This document shows positions 43,590 to 54,900 of a DNA stretch of 64,000 nucleotides, in pieces. The DNA comes from Cryptomeria japonica (Eukaryota > Streptophyta > Pinopsida > Cupressales > Cupressaceae), in contig NC_081409.1 of assembly GCF_030272615.1 (NCBI RefSeq), positions 653,822,468-653,886,467 on the forward strand, in the 5' to 3' direction. Below the pieces are notes generated by a model, which was not told the DNA's origin, searched no databases, and saw only the letters and a program-made list of their open reading frames with translations. Position 1 is the stretch's first letter; each line of letters begins with the position of its first letter. The position numbers were made by a program, and so were the translations under genes.

Positions 43590-43649
43590 CTAGTACCTCG
43601 GAAGAAGTTTAACAACTTGAGGAAGATCCTGAAATTGGAATCTTTGAAC

Positions 43650-44620
43650 ATGGCTATGTAGAAGCAACTTGAGATGGCTCTTGAGGATTATGATGCTGAA
43701 AGGATGAAGAACTTGAATTTGCAAGAAGAATTGAATTCTACAAATCAATTCATTCTTATCCTACAAGAAAGGTTATCATCTGCTCAAGCCAAGAGAAAAG
43801 AACTTTTGCAAAAACCATATGATAAGGAGAAGAATGCACTTAAGCAACAATGTCAAAAACTAAGTCTAACAAACAAGCTCATGAAGAATGAAATGCAAGA
43901 TCTGACTATGAGGTTATCAAAAGATATTGAGGATAGAAAGAAGAAGGAAGATAATCTTGTTATATCTCTGAAGAACAAATTTGATGAATGTGGCAGATTG
44001 ACTCATGAGAATAATCTATGAAGAACTTATTTGGCACACTCCTGGGACAATGAACAAGAACTTGAAAGACAAATAACTACTCTAAGAGAAGATCTGACTA
44101 CTGCAAGTGAGTATAAAGAAAAGTTAGGATTAGTGCTACACAATTGGATGAATTATTGAAAAGACAAAGATAGATTGATATTTCTAGAGGACTTGGATTT
44201 GTACAAGGTGAAAGCTCTACTACTGCAAATGAAGATCAGTCAACCGGTATGCAGAACTCATCAAAACAGAGGAAACCGGTAAGGAAATCTAATGCTTATA
44301 AATTCAATGGTAGATGTTTTGTTTGCAACAAATTTGGGCATATGGCTAAACAATGTAAAAATAAAGAAAATCAAAACTACAATTCTGTTTCCAATCAATG
44401 CACAAATTGCAAGAAATATGGTCATAGATCTGAAGATTGCAGAATGAATGTTAAATGTCATGCATGTGGAAAGTTTGGACATTCTGCTAATCATTTTAGG
44501 TCAAGAAAATGATACCGAATTTGTCAAAGCAATTTAAAAGATCAATGTTACATGTTATGCATGCAACAAAATAGCTCATACTACTAAGTATTGTAGAAGC
44601 AAGACTCAACTGGTTAGCAA
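43650..44620 (+). pseudogene. Family A ORF1 copy 2: coiled coil with four zinc knuckles
   Basis: It begins 60 bases after the PBS, with an early TAG (ATG GCT ATG TAG), then MALEDYDAERMKNLNLQEEL. Heptad-like Leu/Glu/Lys sequence continues to ~44020. After stops and shifts, ~44190-44620 encodes GLGFVQGESSTTANEDQSTG and four knuckles: CFVCNKFGHMAKQC, CTNCKKYGHRSEDC, CHACGKFGHSANHF (last Cys lost) and, after another shift, CYACNKIAHTTKYC. One to two knuckles are usual for plant LTR-element Gag. Gag-like RNA binding is inferred. The UBN2 domain of Copia gag is absent. It is broken by at least three lesions. Confidence 0.7.
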
Positions 44621-45150
44621 TGATAAAGATAATGAGAAACAAAAGCAGAAGGTAGATGAAATACAAAAAGATCACACCAAGAGATGGGCTAGGAAATCTG
44701 AAGAACCAAGTGGAGATGGATCTACATTGGTAATTCCACCGATAGAACAGGGTATTCCTCCACTGGCAGGAAATTCCACTGGTAATTGAGGCAAAAGCAT
44801 TAGGGGTTGGAAAAGTCATACAAAATATTGCATATTACCCCAAAAGAGATATGAGGAGATTTGAAAGAGATCTGGAGAGTTGTGTTCATCATCGATGAAG
44901 GTTCACCTGGCACAAGACTGTGAAACCGATATCCATAGGGTTGTTGGAGAAGCATTTATTACTGAAAAATTAGGGATTTATTTGCTGATAAAAAGGGGTA
45001 AGTGAATTCATTTTCACTCACCGATCATTCAAGCATTTAGAGCAAAGAAAAGGCAAGTTAAGAGCGAGCAAAAGCATTGTTAAAGGATTTTGAGTGGTTA
45101 TCTGAAGAACTCAATCTTCCACTAGCGTTCACTTTCAGATATTCTTTGAA

Positions 45151-48100
45151 ATGGCATCTAGATCTTTAGCTCCTACTTTTATTTCAAATCCTACCATTGT
45201 TGAATTTAAGGATAGGTTAAGGCCAGTATTCAAGGAGGTTCCCGAAATTGCTAAAAAGGAAGACTCTGTGGGAGCATTTTCTAGCGTTCTTGATGACGTG
45301 ATGTATGTTGAATATGTGAGGGCATGCATTCACTGCACCCTGGAGGATTTGGGCATAAATGAAATCAAAAGCATGTATCAATCCATGATACTGGGAGACT
45401 CTAGAACCATTAAACTTGAATACAAAGCAATTAAGGATCTAGGATTAACCAATACTCTTTACATACCAGAATTCAAAGATGAGGTTATCAGATACGTTCT
45501 GAGAAGGGTTTACAACGAATTTATCTGGCTAGATAGGCCTTACATGAGCATGAAGGAGGCTATTCAACCAATCACTGGCTTACCCAAGGTCAAACAGGAA
45601 CTTGGCAAGAAAAATTCCAACAATGAGGTCGAAAAACTCACCGGTGCAACTTCTGATAGCAGATCAATGAGGATAAGCACAATCACTAACACTGATGTAA
45701 AATTTGCAAGCATGATAATAGGTTACAAGGTAACTCAATCCAACCGATTAAATTTTTTTCCTAGTTCATGCATTCTTGCTACATATCAGATGTTAAGGAA
45801 TAATGTTAAGTATGATTTATGTGAATGGATGAGGAGTGAATTAATGTTGAACCTTGGTAAGATCAAAGGAGTCAAGAAAGGCACTTTTAGATATGGAAAT
45901 TTGATTGTTTGTTTAATGCTTTACTTCCTGAATGAGCTACCCGGTCTAGGCAAGAACCATTGGGCTCATGAAATATCGGTAGGTATGTAGATCAAGGGAG
46001 CAATCACCAGTCTTGGTACCGATAGAGATGAGAAACTTTGGGGGTATTTCAAAACATTCCAAGAAAACATGAGGAAAAGAGAGAGAATATCAAAGAACAT
46101 TGTGGAGAATTATTCCACTAATATATGTTTTATGGTAAAAACTGATGAAGCTCTTATGTAAGTTGTTGAACCAAGGACAATATGGGTTACATAGCTTAGA
46201 TATGATGTAGATGATAACATTTTCGAACTCTATGCAAAAATGTTGTTAGATGCCCCATTAGATGACAAAACAAAGCATTTTGGTACATCAGGAGAGAAGG
46301 CTCTTGAAGTAAAAACCAGTTTTAACAGGAAGAGAAGAGAGAAGAAAATAGAAAAGATGTTTGCATATGTATAGGATGTAATTAATAAGATAGACACTCA
46401 ACTGGGTTCTGGATCCAAATAGGTAGCTAAACCGGCAGAGGTTGGTACTGCAGAAGTGAAGAAGCCACAAGTTCACATTTCCCCTATCACTTCTGATTCT
46501 AACCTTGAGGATAATGAACCTTTGGCTTTCAAAAGGGTACAAAGGAAGAAAGTGGTACAACCACCCATAGAGTAGAAGAAGGTAGAGCCTAGGAGGAGAC
46601 TTGTTAGAAAGGCAGCTAAGCCTACTGCACCTCCACCATCAGAAAGGAAGTCTATGCAAAAGAGGAAACCAGTCACACCGGCAACCACAACCAAAAAGAA
46701 GAAGGGTGATGATACTAAAACTGGTAAGCCCATAATGACCTATGCTGAGCTTATTGATGAAATCACAAAAGATGGAATATTGTAAAATATATCAAAATAT
46801 TATGAAGATTTAGTAGAAAATGAGAAAAATGAAATAGAAGAGACTATTTTGTTGTATATAGACTTTTATAAGAAAGCCTTAGTTGAAATTTTGAAGGAGA
46901 TACCTCTATCCTTGTATAATAAACTTGAGGCTAGAAGACTTGACGATGTCAAGAGAGATAGGGAGATTAAGGAAGTAGCACTTTTGGAAATGTGTGGTGT
47001 TGTAAATAATGAGGAAATGAAAAGATGCATAGATACTACAAATAGGATAGTTTTCAGTAGAAAACCCTGGCATATTAAGCCTTATGATGGGGAGAGTAAA
47101 TGAGGTAATAAATGAGACTAGTAAGGGTTGGACCAAATTCTTTCAGAAAAACTCAGATTTTCTCACATCTCAAGAAGAATTTGCAAGGGCAACAACTTTC
47201 ACCATTCCTGACAAATCAAAAGGGAAAGGTATTTTGGGTAGTTCAACTCCAATTTAGACACAACTGGCAGTAACTATAGATATTCAAACACAACTGGTAG
47301 TTAAGGAGATTGTACAAATTGTATTGGCACAAACCATTTTTTAGCAAGGCAATGTATAGGACATTGTAAATATTGTTGATAATACTTCACCGGCTGTAAC
47401 TGACACTGCACCAAGTGGTGAAGCCACCAGTGCAAAAGAGGTTGAGATGGACAAGGTAAAAGAAACTGTCCATATCAAAAGTTAAAACTAATTCCCCAGC
47501 AAAGGTTGTGGCGATTGACACTTCTCGAGTAGAGAAGAAATCAGTATCTAAGTTGAGTCCAACTAAATTGATGATGATGGCTACTCAAAAATTATTGAAG
47601 GAAGGTACTACAGATAAAGGAATAATTGATCAATTAGTCATAGTGTTGCACAAATTAATACCTGACTATCAAATTGAAGATGGAACAAGCCCTTCCAGCA
47701 ATCTCAAGACTCTAACAGAACATATCTCTAACAATTTTCAATCTTTGAGGCAGATTGTAGACCGACAAGCTTTGAAAAATTTCACAGCAACTAAGAGAAT
47801 AGCTTTTGATCAGATTATAGATACAGAGAAGAAGAAAATTGAGGAAAAACTTATCCATATTGAGGTTTGTTTAAAACAATGTACAAATATCTATAGAGTG
47901 TGTTGTAACATAGAAATTCTTACAGCTAATGTAGAGGGAAATTTGAAGAAGTTATATGATAAGATAGCTAACATTGCTAATTCTTTTGATGGATTAACTA
48001 CATTGAACACATCTGTTGATGGACAAATTTTGTCCTTGAAGAACCAAATTTTTTCTTCAAAGAAAGAGAAAGATAAGATCATTTGCAGGGCAAGAAGTCT

Positions 48101-48300
48101 TAGAGGACTAGTAAGTCAGATTAGATTGTTTGGGTGTTCATAAGAAAGAGTGCATGGACATGACAGCTAAACCCACGCCAGTTGATCTCAAACAGAAGGA
48201 AACACTTGCCCACTTACTAAGTGGACTATAATCCATCTCTGAAACTTTCAAAACTAGTTGAGATACATATCTTCAGTTGTTGGATAAAGCATACCCTAGA
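45151..48300 (+). pseudogene. Family A ORF2 copy 2: large conserved protein of unknown function
   Basis: The first 279 codons are open from MASRSLAPTFISNPTIVE to a TAG at 45988. They include FIWLDRPYMSMKEAIQPITG, LTGATSDSRSMR, CEWMRSEL and CLMLYFLNELPGLGKNHWAH. The same frame continues with stops: WGYFKTFQENMRKRERIS, PRTIWVT, a Lys/Pro-rich basic stretch (46530-46720; KRKPVTPATTTKKKKG), then YAELIDEITKDG and a helical domain (46849-47103, LYIDFYKKALVEILKEIPLS). A last helical segment lies at 47508-48143, rich in Leu and Lys and predicted coiled coil in style. It aligns with copy 1 through most of its length. No enzyme motif, signal peptide or clear membrane span is seen. A chromatin- or RNA-directed accessory protein is conceivable from the basic region, but its function is unknown. 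Confidence 0.65.
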
Positions 48301-48545
48301 ATTTTGAGGATAGTCAAGCTACAGTGAAAATTGATTATATTAAGTCATTTGTTATAAATTATTTCAATTCTTTCACCAGTCTTTGGCATTAATGTCAAAG
48401 TGGGAGTACGTATATATGTGAAAAATGTCAGAGAATACTAGATAAAAATACATGGGAAGGATATTAGGATATCAGAAGGAATGTATTGCTCAGGGGGAGC
48501 ATACCAGCAGTGAGTCCATTTTTCACTTGAGTGTTGCCATTAATG

Positions 48546-48559
48546 CCAAAGGGGGAGAT
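48546..48559 (+). promoter_or_regulatory. Family A polypurine tract
   Basis: GCCAAAGGGGGAGAT precedes the LTR start TGTTGG. The stretch GCCAAAGGGGGAGATTGTTG is the same in Copia-2 (21657-21677, minus) and Copia-3 (56459-56479, minus). Upstream PPT-like words occur at 48385 (TCAAAGTGGGAG) and 48491 (CTCAGGGGGAGC). Confidence 0.9.
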
Positions 48560-49339
48560 TGTTGGCAATTGACACTCATTGGATTCATTTTTTTGTCATT
48601 TATGGCAACAAGATCAGATGGAAGTCAAATACCAGCACTAGGAGGCATATACCGGCAGATATTGGCTTTGGAACATTCAGGGCTACACCGGCACCGACAT
48701 CAATACTTCATTGGAAGCCAACATCAAGGAGGATTTATTCAATAAATCATTTTGTAATTATTTTTGAGGCCAACATTGAATATCTTTTGTAAATGTATTG
48801 TAAGCTGACATAAGGCATATTATTTGTAATGGGTATATAGGTCAATCTGCTAGGTCATTTTTATATATGATAGGAGAGAGTGATATGATATGGACATAGG
48901 AGAATATAGAAGAACTGTATAATGCAAAGTATATGTATGAAGATCATTTTGTATGCAAATTTTATATCATGCAATGATCTGTAAATATCTTGGAAAGCAT
49001 TTTTGGAGGAGAAGAGATATTGGTAGTAGTTCAGGGTTTATGAACCAGTACAGAACAGAGCTAGAACTAGAACTCTATTTGGCATAGAAGATGCATTGTT
49101 GAGTTCATTCTCAGTAATTTACTTTATCAGAAAGCTTGTAGTCAGTGAGGTTCTTTAGTGATGAGCAGTATGCTCTAGGAAGTGTGCCTTCCTGCAAGTG
49201 CAGGCCCCTATTATATGTAATATCTTTTCATATGGCCAGTGAACTGATATTGTGGGTCACAAATCCCACCATGGTTTTTCCTCTTTGAGGTTTTTCACTT
49301 ATAATTTTGTGTGTTATGGTTTTCATTTATGTGGATGGT
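48560..49339 (+). repeat. Family A copy 2, 3' LTR (truncated)
   Basis: Matches 37783-38573 closely, including the conserved block at 49264-49300. Similarity ends abruptly at GTGGATGGT; the C-run and LTR terminus are missing, so a deletion removed the LTR end and probably adjacent target sequence. Confidence 0.9.
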
Positions 49340-49341
49340 GT

Positions 49342-49738
49342 CCTCGCTTTAGCAGGAGGAATGTCTCAGAGGACTAGAGAGGACCCTATAGGACTTAAAG
49401 GATCAGATGAGACAATTATAGGGTCAATTGACATAGGCATATGGTTAGGTGACTCAAATGTAGACACGGATTATTATGCTCACCATAGAGAGAGATATAA
49501 CCATAGAGAGGCATGGGCAAGCCCAAAAGTTGATACTGACTTTACAGTGGACAACCTCTCAGGGATTAATCTAGGAGACATTGAGGGATCTAGTACACCA
49601 CTTTGCTCAGGCAGAGTACTACAAGGGTTTATACTTCCATGTTGTACCTCCAGAGAGATGGGAAACATCTTATGTGTGGAGTACCAAGTGAGGCAGTTCA
49701 TGTCGAGATTCAAAGAGTCATGGCGTTACAAGATGTAG
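49342..49738 (+). other. Short open frame of unknown origin
   Basis: An open stretch reading GGMSQRTREDPIGLKGSDETI, IDIGIWLGDSNVDTDYY and RQFMSRFKESW before a TAG. I do not recognise it. Because it directly follows the truncated LTR, it may be the far side of the PMD locus into which family A inserted, but no sequence proof is visible. The 5' part of the frame belongs to the LTR and is not real coding. Confidence 0.3.
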
Positions 49739-49859
49739 GATGGATTTAGGTGGGGCAAGTCCATCTGACGGTGATGGTGCTAGATCTACAATATCTGGTG
49801 CAACCTCAACTCCTTGTCCTTCTTGAGAAGGTGAGATATTACATATTTTGATTAGATTT

Positions 49860-50640
49860 TATACACTTATTGATGATACACTAATGATTCCTATGATCTA
49901 TTTTTGTGATGTATCTCCAATATTTTTGTGGCATCATTGTACATTGGTCCTTGATTCTCTTTGATGATATATGAGATGTAGCTTACCTGATTTCCCTACT
50001 TTTGTATGATGTAGTTTTATATTATGAATTTATTTATTTACATGGCTATGGATTTACTTTCTACATGATGGATAATATGATGGATGTATGCATTATATGA
50101 TGGATCTACCGATGTTGAGTGATGTATATGATTGTGCAATGAATGCATATTTACTATGATTATATAATATTTACATTATGTATGCCTATATGATTATGTG
50201 ATTTACTGATGATTGGATGCAATGCATGACAAATCCTATTTGAGATGGTTATGCTCTTTAAAAGGAATGATGTCATAATTCTGTGATGCAATAATGATAC
50301 AATGGTTGTGTATGCAATGAATACGAAATGATGCTATGATTCTATGATGTATATTGATTTATGCAATGATGTTTTATATATGTTTTTATGTACTATGTGA
50401 TGCATATGCGATGGTATGATATGCTAACTATATGATATGCTTTCATTTTGTTGTTTTTTATGATTTTTCATGTAATGAATGTAAAATGTAATGAAAATGA
50501 CTCTATGACAATGATATGAAATATGAAATGTATGAATTAACTAATTGTATGCTGATGAAATGTAATGCAAAGACATGTATGATCTAATGAATGTATGATT
50601 TATTGTGAAATGACCTAAAATGCAATATGAATGATTTTGT
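49860..50640. repeat. Low-complexity ATG/TGA-rich tract
   Basis: Dense, irregular repetition of ATGATG, TGATGTA, ATGCAATGA and ATGAAATG words with no fixed period and no coding. It looks like a decayed satellite or simple-repeat expansion. Confidence 0.55.
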
Positions 50641-51597
50641 TTTTGTTGTTATCCAATGTACTCAATCACTTAATAAGAGAGATAACATCACTCGACCTCA
50701 ACCTCTAGAAAATGAAATTTGATCACTTGCGGACCTTGAATGCTAAATGCAGTCTAATCTAAGTATGCAAATATGGAAATAAAGCCATGCTATCATCGGA
50801 CCGGTCACTTTGATCATGGTTTTTATCATCATTGAGCCTTTAAGATGTGGTAAGAAAGTGCAACATTGATGATATAATTCAACCATGATGACTTGAGCTC
50901 CAGTTACCTGGATTTTGATATTGCAAGTTAACAAAAGCATTAAGGTATAATGAAACAAGATGACCTGAGTGTTTCTTGTGTGCAAACAAATAAAAGTTAA
51001 TCATCCTCCTATGAAAACCCGAAATGACATCAATGATATTTGATTGATCATATCCTATGAAAAAATTGCACAGTAATAATGATCGAGTAACAAGCAACAG
51101 ACATAGAAAAGATCATGCTTCATCCTTGTTTCTCTAGTACAAGACATCCTTGAGTTACTCAGGAAGCATGATAACAAAAATCAAAACACAACAGTTGAAG
51201 ATTCAAGCTAAAGTGCTTTAGATATGATTTAGAGTATATCATCCATTGATTTATTGTTTGGTTTGATATTAATTTTAATTTTTATACTCATGTTCAAATG
51301 TTGGATTTCTCAATCTTTGCTTATGTTGAACGTTGCCTAACTATTGCTTGTTTGATGTGTTTAAGATCAATGTAGATTATTGCCAACTGAGTTCAGGATT
51401 TTGCCCCTAGTCCAAAAATACACAGGGCATATACAATGTTCCAAATCATTGTGGGAATTTACAAATGAGGTCTGATTAGATGCAAGAGGCTTTATTATGG
51501 ATATATGTACAATGGCATTGGATGGATGCGAGATATGCAACTGAATAGATAGAGAAGTTGGATGAAAAATGGTGCCTATTTCCAAGTTTTCACCATT
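50641..51597. other. No gene seen; possible 3' end of the Gypsy element
   Basis: No supportable frame. Being next to the 3' side of a minus-strand Gypsy pol, it may include its 3' LTR, but no LTR edge or PPT was recognised. Confidence 0.35.
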
Positions 51598-51905
51598 TGT
51601 TTTTATTGCACTTTTTCTATTCTTTTTTTTTGTATTTTTGTTCTTTTTTTAATTTTTGGGGATTTTCTGCTTTTTTCAATTTTTTTTGGATTTTCTGCTT
51701 TTTCTGATTTTTGGGGATTTTTTGTTTTTTCTGGGTTTTTTTGGATTTTCTTCTTTTTCTGATTTTTTTTGGATTTGCTGCTTTTTTTTATTTTTATTTT
51801 TATTTTCTACTTTTTCTAGTTTTTTTGGATTTTCTGCTTTTTCTGATTTTTTTTGGATTTTCTACTTTTTTTGCTTTTTTTTCTAGATTTTCTCAGGTTT
51901 ATTAC
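51598..51905 (-). repeat. Pyrimidine-rich tandem repeat beside Gypsy pol
   Basis: Irregular tandem copies of TTTTTGGATTTTCTGCTTTTTC-like units (~25-35 bases; written here as GGATTTTCTGC plus T-runs), ending right at the integrase C-terminus. On the element strand it is purine-rich. Tandem repeats in the 3' untranslated region are described for Tat/Ogre-type Gypsy elements. Confidence 0.7.
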
Positions 51906-54900
51906 TTTTTCAAATGAATTCTATTGATGGGTTCCTTGATCTGATCTCCTTCCAATGTTGACAACTGATAAGCACCAGATGCATATGCGGTTGTGACAAC
52001 AAAAGGACCTAACCAATTTGGCTCGAACTTCCCCTTCTTTTCATGATCTTTTTGGTTGTGTGGATTATCCTTAAGTACAAGATCACCAACTTGAAACATC
52101 TTAGGATTGACCTTATGATTGTAACTGCGTGACATTATTTGTTGGTAGACTCTCAAATGATTAGCAATATTTTTCATGTGCTCTTGCAACAATTCAAGCT
52201 CTTTCAATCTAGACACTCATTGTTCTTCATTTGCAATGAGACCTTTTAGTGACACGCAGAGAGATGGTATTTCAACGTCCACTGGGAGTATTGCTTCAAA
52301 CCCATAGACAAGGGAGTAAGGTGTAGCACCCATGGGTGTGTAGATACTAGTGTGATATGTGCATATGGTAGGATTTAACTGAACATGCTAGTCTATGTCA
52401 GCATCATTAACTATTTTCTTATAAAAATTTAAGATTGTTTTGTTCGATGCTTCCGCCTAACCATTTCCTTGAGGGAAATAACATGTGGAGAATCCATTTT
52501 CGATCTAGATCTTTTTGCAGAGCTCTTGTACATCTTGGTTTTTGAATGGTCATCCATTGTCAATGGTGATGGTCATAGGGATGCCATAGTGACATATGAT
52601 GTAGTTCAAGATGAATGCGGTGATTTTCTTCCCTGTGACATTGGTGAGTGGCACTACTTTAATCCACTTCATGAAATATATAGTAGCTACAAGTATAAAC
52701 TTGTGACCATTTGAAGAAGGTGGATGAATTTTCCCTACTAGATCCAAGCCCCATTAACAAAATGACCACAACATTGCCAAAGCATGAAGCTCTTATGATG
52801 GTGCATGTATGAGATCACCATGAATCCAACATTGTTTATACTTTTTGGCAAATTGAAAAGAATCTCTCTCCATAGCAAGCCAATAGTAACCCAGTAGTAT
52901 GAGTTTATTTGAAAGAGTAAGACCAATTGAATGCATACCACAAATAACATTATGAAAATCATTTAAAGCCTTCTCAGATTCTTCTTGCTCAAGACATTTG
53001 AGGAGAGTGCCATCCAGACCTCATCTATATAGAGTATCTAGAACAAGGGTGTAATGAGCAAATTGTTGAATGAAATTTTGTTTTTGATTCCTTGATAGGT
53101 CAGGAGGAAGGGTACCGTTTGTGAAGTAGGTATAAATTTGGCCATAATGGGAGGAATCAAATCCTACTAGGTGACATATGATCTGGGAATTAGGACAATC
53201 ATAGGCAGGGTGAAATAGTTCGTCCACTGGGAATTCATAACAATCTTGGTTTTCATGTGTGTCTAGAGTAAGGAGGAGATTGTGGCCATAGCATTAGCTT
53301 CTTTGTTGTCATTCCTCAATGTCTTCTCAAAAGAAATATCCACAATGTACTTTCTCAAGTTGTCAACCATCTTATTGTAAGGCTTTAGCTTTTCATCTTT
53401 GGTTTGGTACTCATCATTGACTTGATTGATGACTAGCTCAGAATCTCCAAAAACTTGCAAATGTGTAATATTCCATTCTAAAGCCATCTTGATTCCTGTT
53501 ACTAATGCCTCATACTCTACCATATTATTGGTACAAAAGAAATCCAATTTGTATATTTTCAGGAAGGTATGACCTTGAGGTGTGATAAATAGAAAACCTA
53601 CTCCTGATCCATGCTATGTGTAAAGATCCATCAAAATACAACTGTCATGTTTGCTTAGTAACCATGAGCACGTCAACATCTGGAAAATTAATGTATTGGA
53701 TGATCATCTTGGAGTAGTGCTTCTGCTAATTGGTTAGTGATCACTTGTCCTTTTATAAATTTTCTATCAATATACTCAATGTCAAACTTGCTTAGGATCA
53801 TTACCCATTTTTCCAATCTACCTGTTAAGGTGACCTTGCTAAGAAGATATTTTAGTGGATCAATTTTGTCTTTCAACTTCACCGAATGGGTTAGCATATA
53901 GTGTCTCAGATTCTAGGATGAGAACACTACTGCTAAGCATTCCTTTTTGATAGATGAGTAGTTGAGCTCATATCCTACTAAGGTCATGCTAATATAGTAA
54001 ATAGCCTATTCTTTGCCCTTATGATCCAGTTGTCCTAACAAAGCTCCTAATGGTACATCACTAGCTGATTTGTACAACAATAATGGCTTGCCTTCAATTG
54101 GTGACATTCGGACAAGTGGGTTCATAATATATTCCTTTATTGCATGAAAGGCTTCTTCACATGTGTCATCCCATATAAATGGAAGACTTTTAGGCAACAA
54201 ATGCATGAAAGGATGACATCTATCAACTAGTTGGGATATGAACCTTCAAATGGACTGAAATCTTCCTTGTTGTGATCTAAGATGACTGATTTTTTTAAGA
54301 GATTCCATTTCCATGATTACTTTAACTTTATCTAGATCTACTTCAATGCCTCGTGCTGAAACAATATATCCTAGAAGTTTGCCCAATGTGACACCAAATG
54401 CACATTTCTTTTTATTCATCCTTAGTTTATATTTGTCTAAGTGGTTAAAGATCTTCGCTAATATTTCCAGATGTGATTCTCTAGTATGTGACTTAGTCAA
54501 TAGATCATCAACATAATCTTCCATGAAGATATGCATTATATCATGAAAAATTGTCATCATTGCCCTTTGGTAGGTAGTTCTTATAATCTTGAGTCCAAAA
54601 GGCATTACATTCCAACAAAAATTACTCCACGGACATGTGGAGGATGTCTTGTCTTGATCTTTTGGTGCTATTTTGATTTGATTATAGCATGAGAAACCAT
54701 CCATGAATGAGAACATTGAATGCCCAATGGTCAAGTCCATGATGATTTCTATATTAGGGAAAGGAAAATCATCCATAGGAAATGCCTTATTAAGATCTTT
54801 GAAATGTGTGCATACCATGATTCTTTTATCTGGCTTAGAAATAGGAACTATATTGGATACCCATTCTGGATATGCTACAAGTCTGATAAACCCTACATCT

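Larger units (their letters stand above)
37783..49339 (+). mobile_element. Family A non-autonomous LTR element, copy 2 (near full length, split by Copia-1)
   Basis: 5' LTR 37783-38669 plus 43543-43575, initiator-Met PBS at 43578, ORF1 (coiled coil and zinc knuckles), ORF2, PPT at 48546-48559, 3' LTR 48560-49339. Without the inserted Copia element the internal region is only ~5 kb and has no protease, integrase, RT or RNase H. The LTR starts TGTTGGCAATTGACACTCATT and the 5' LTR ends GGAACCCAACA. The 3' LTR lacks its last ~130 bases, so no target duplication is readable. LTR, PBS and PPT are of the same type as Copia-2 and Copia-3, which suggests mobilisation in trans. Confidence 0.8.

Noticed and set aside
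45800-45990. Envelope-like function for family A ORF2 because of the hydrophobic LMLYF segment
   Set aside because: Only one short hydrophobic stretch, no signal peptide, no glycosylation-rich ectodomain and no C-terminal anchor.
51562-51917. Phe-rich frames that look like membrane proteins
   Set aside because: Products of the T-rich tandem repeat; three frames are open at once and none has other sequence.
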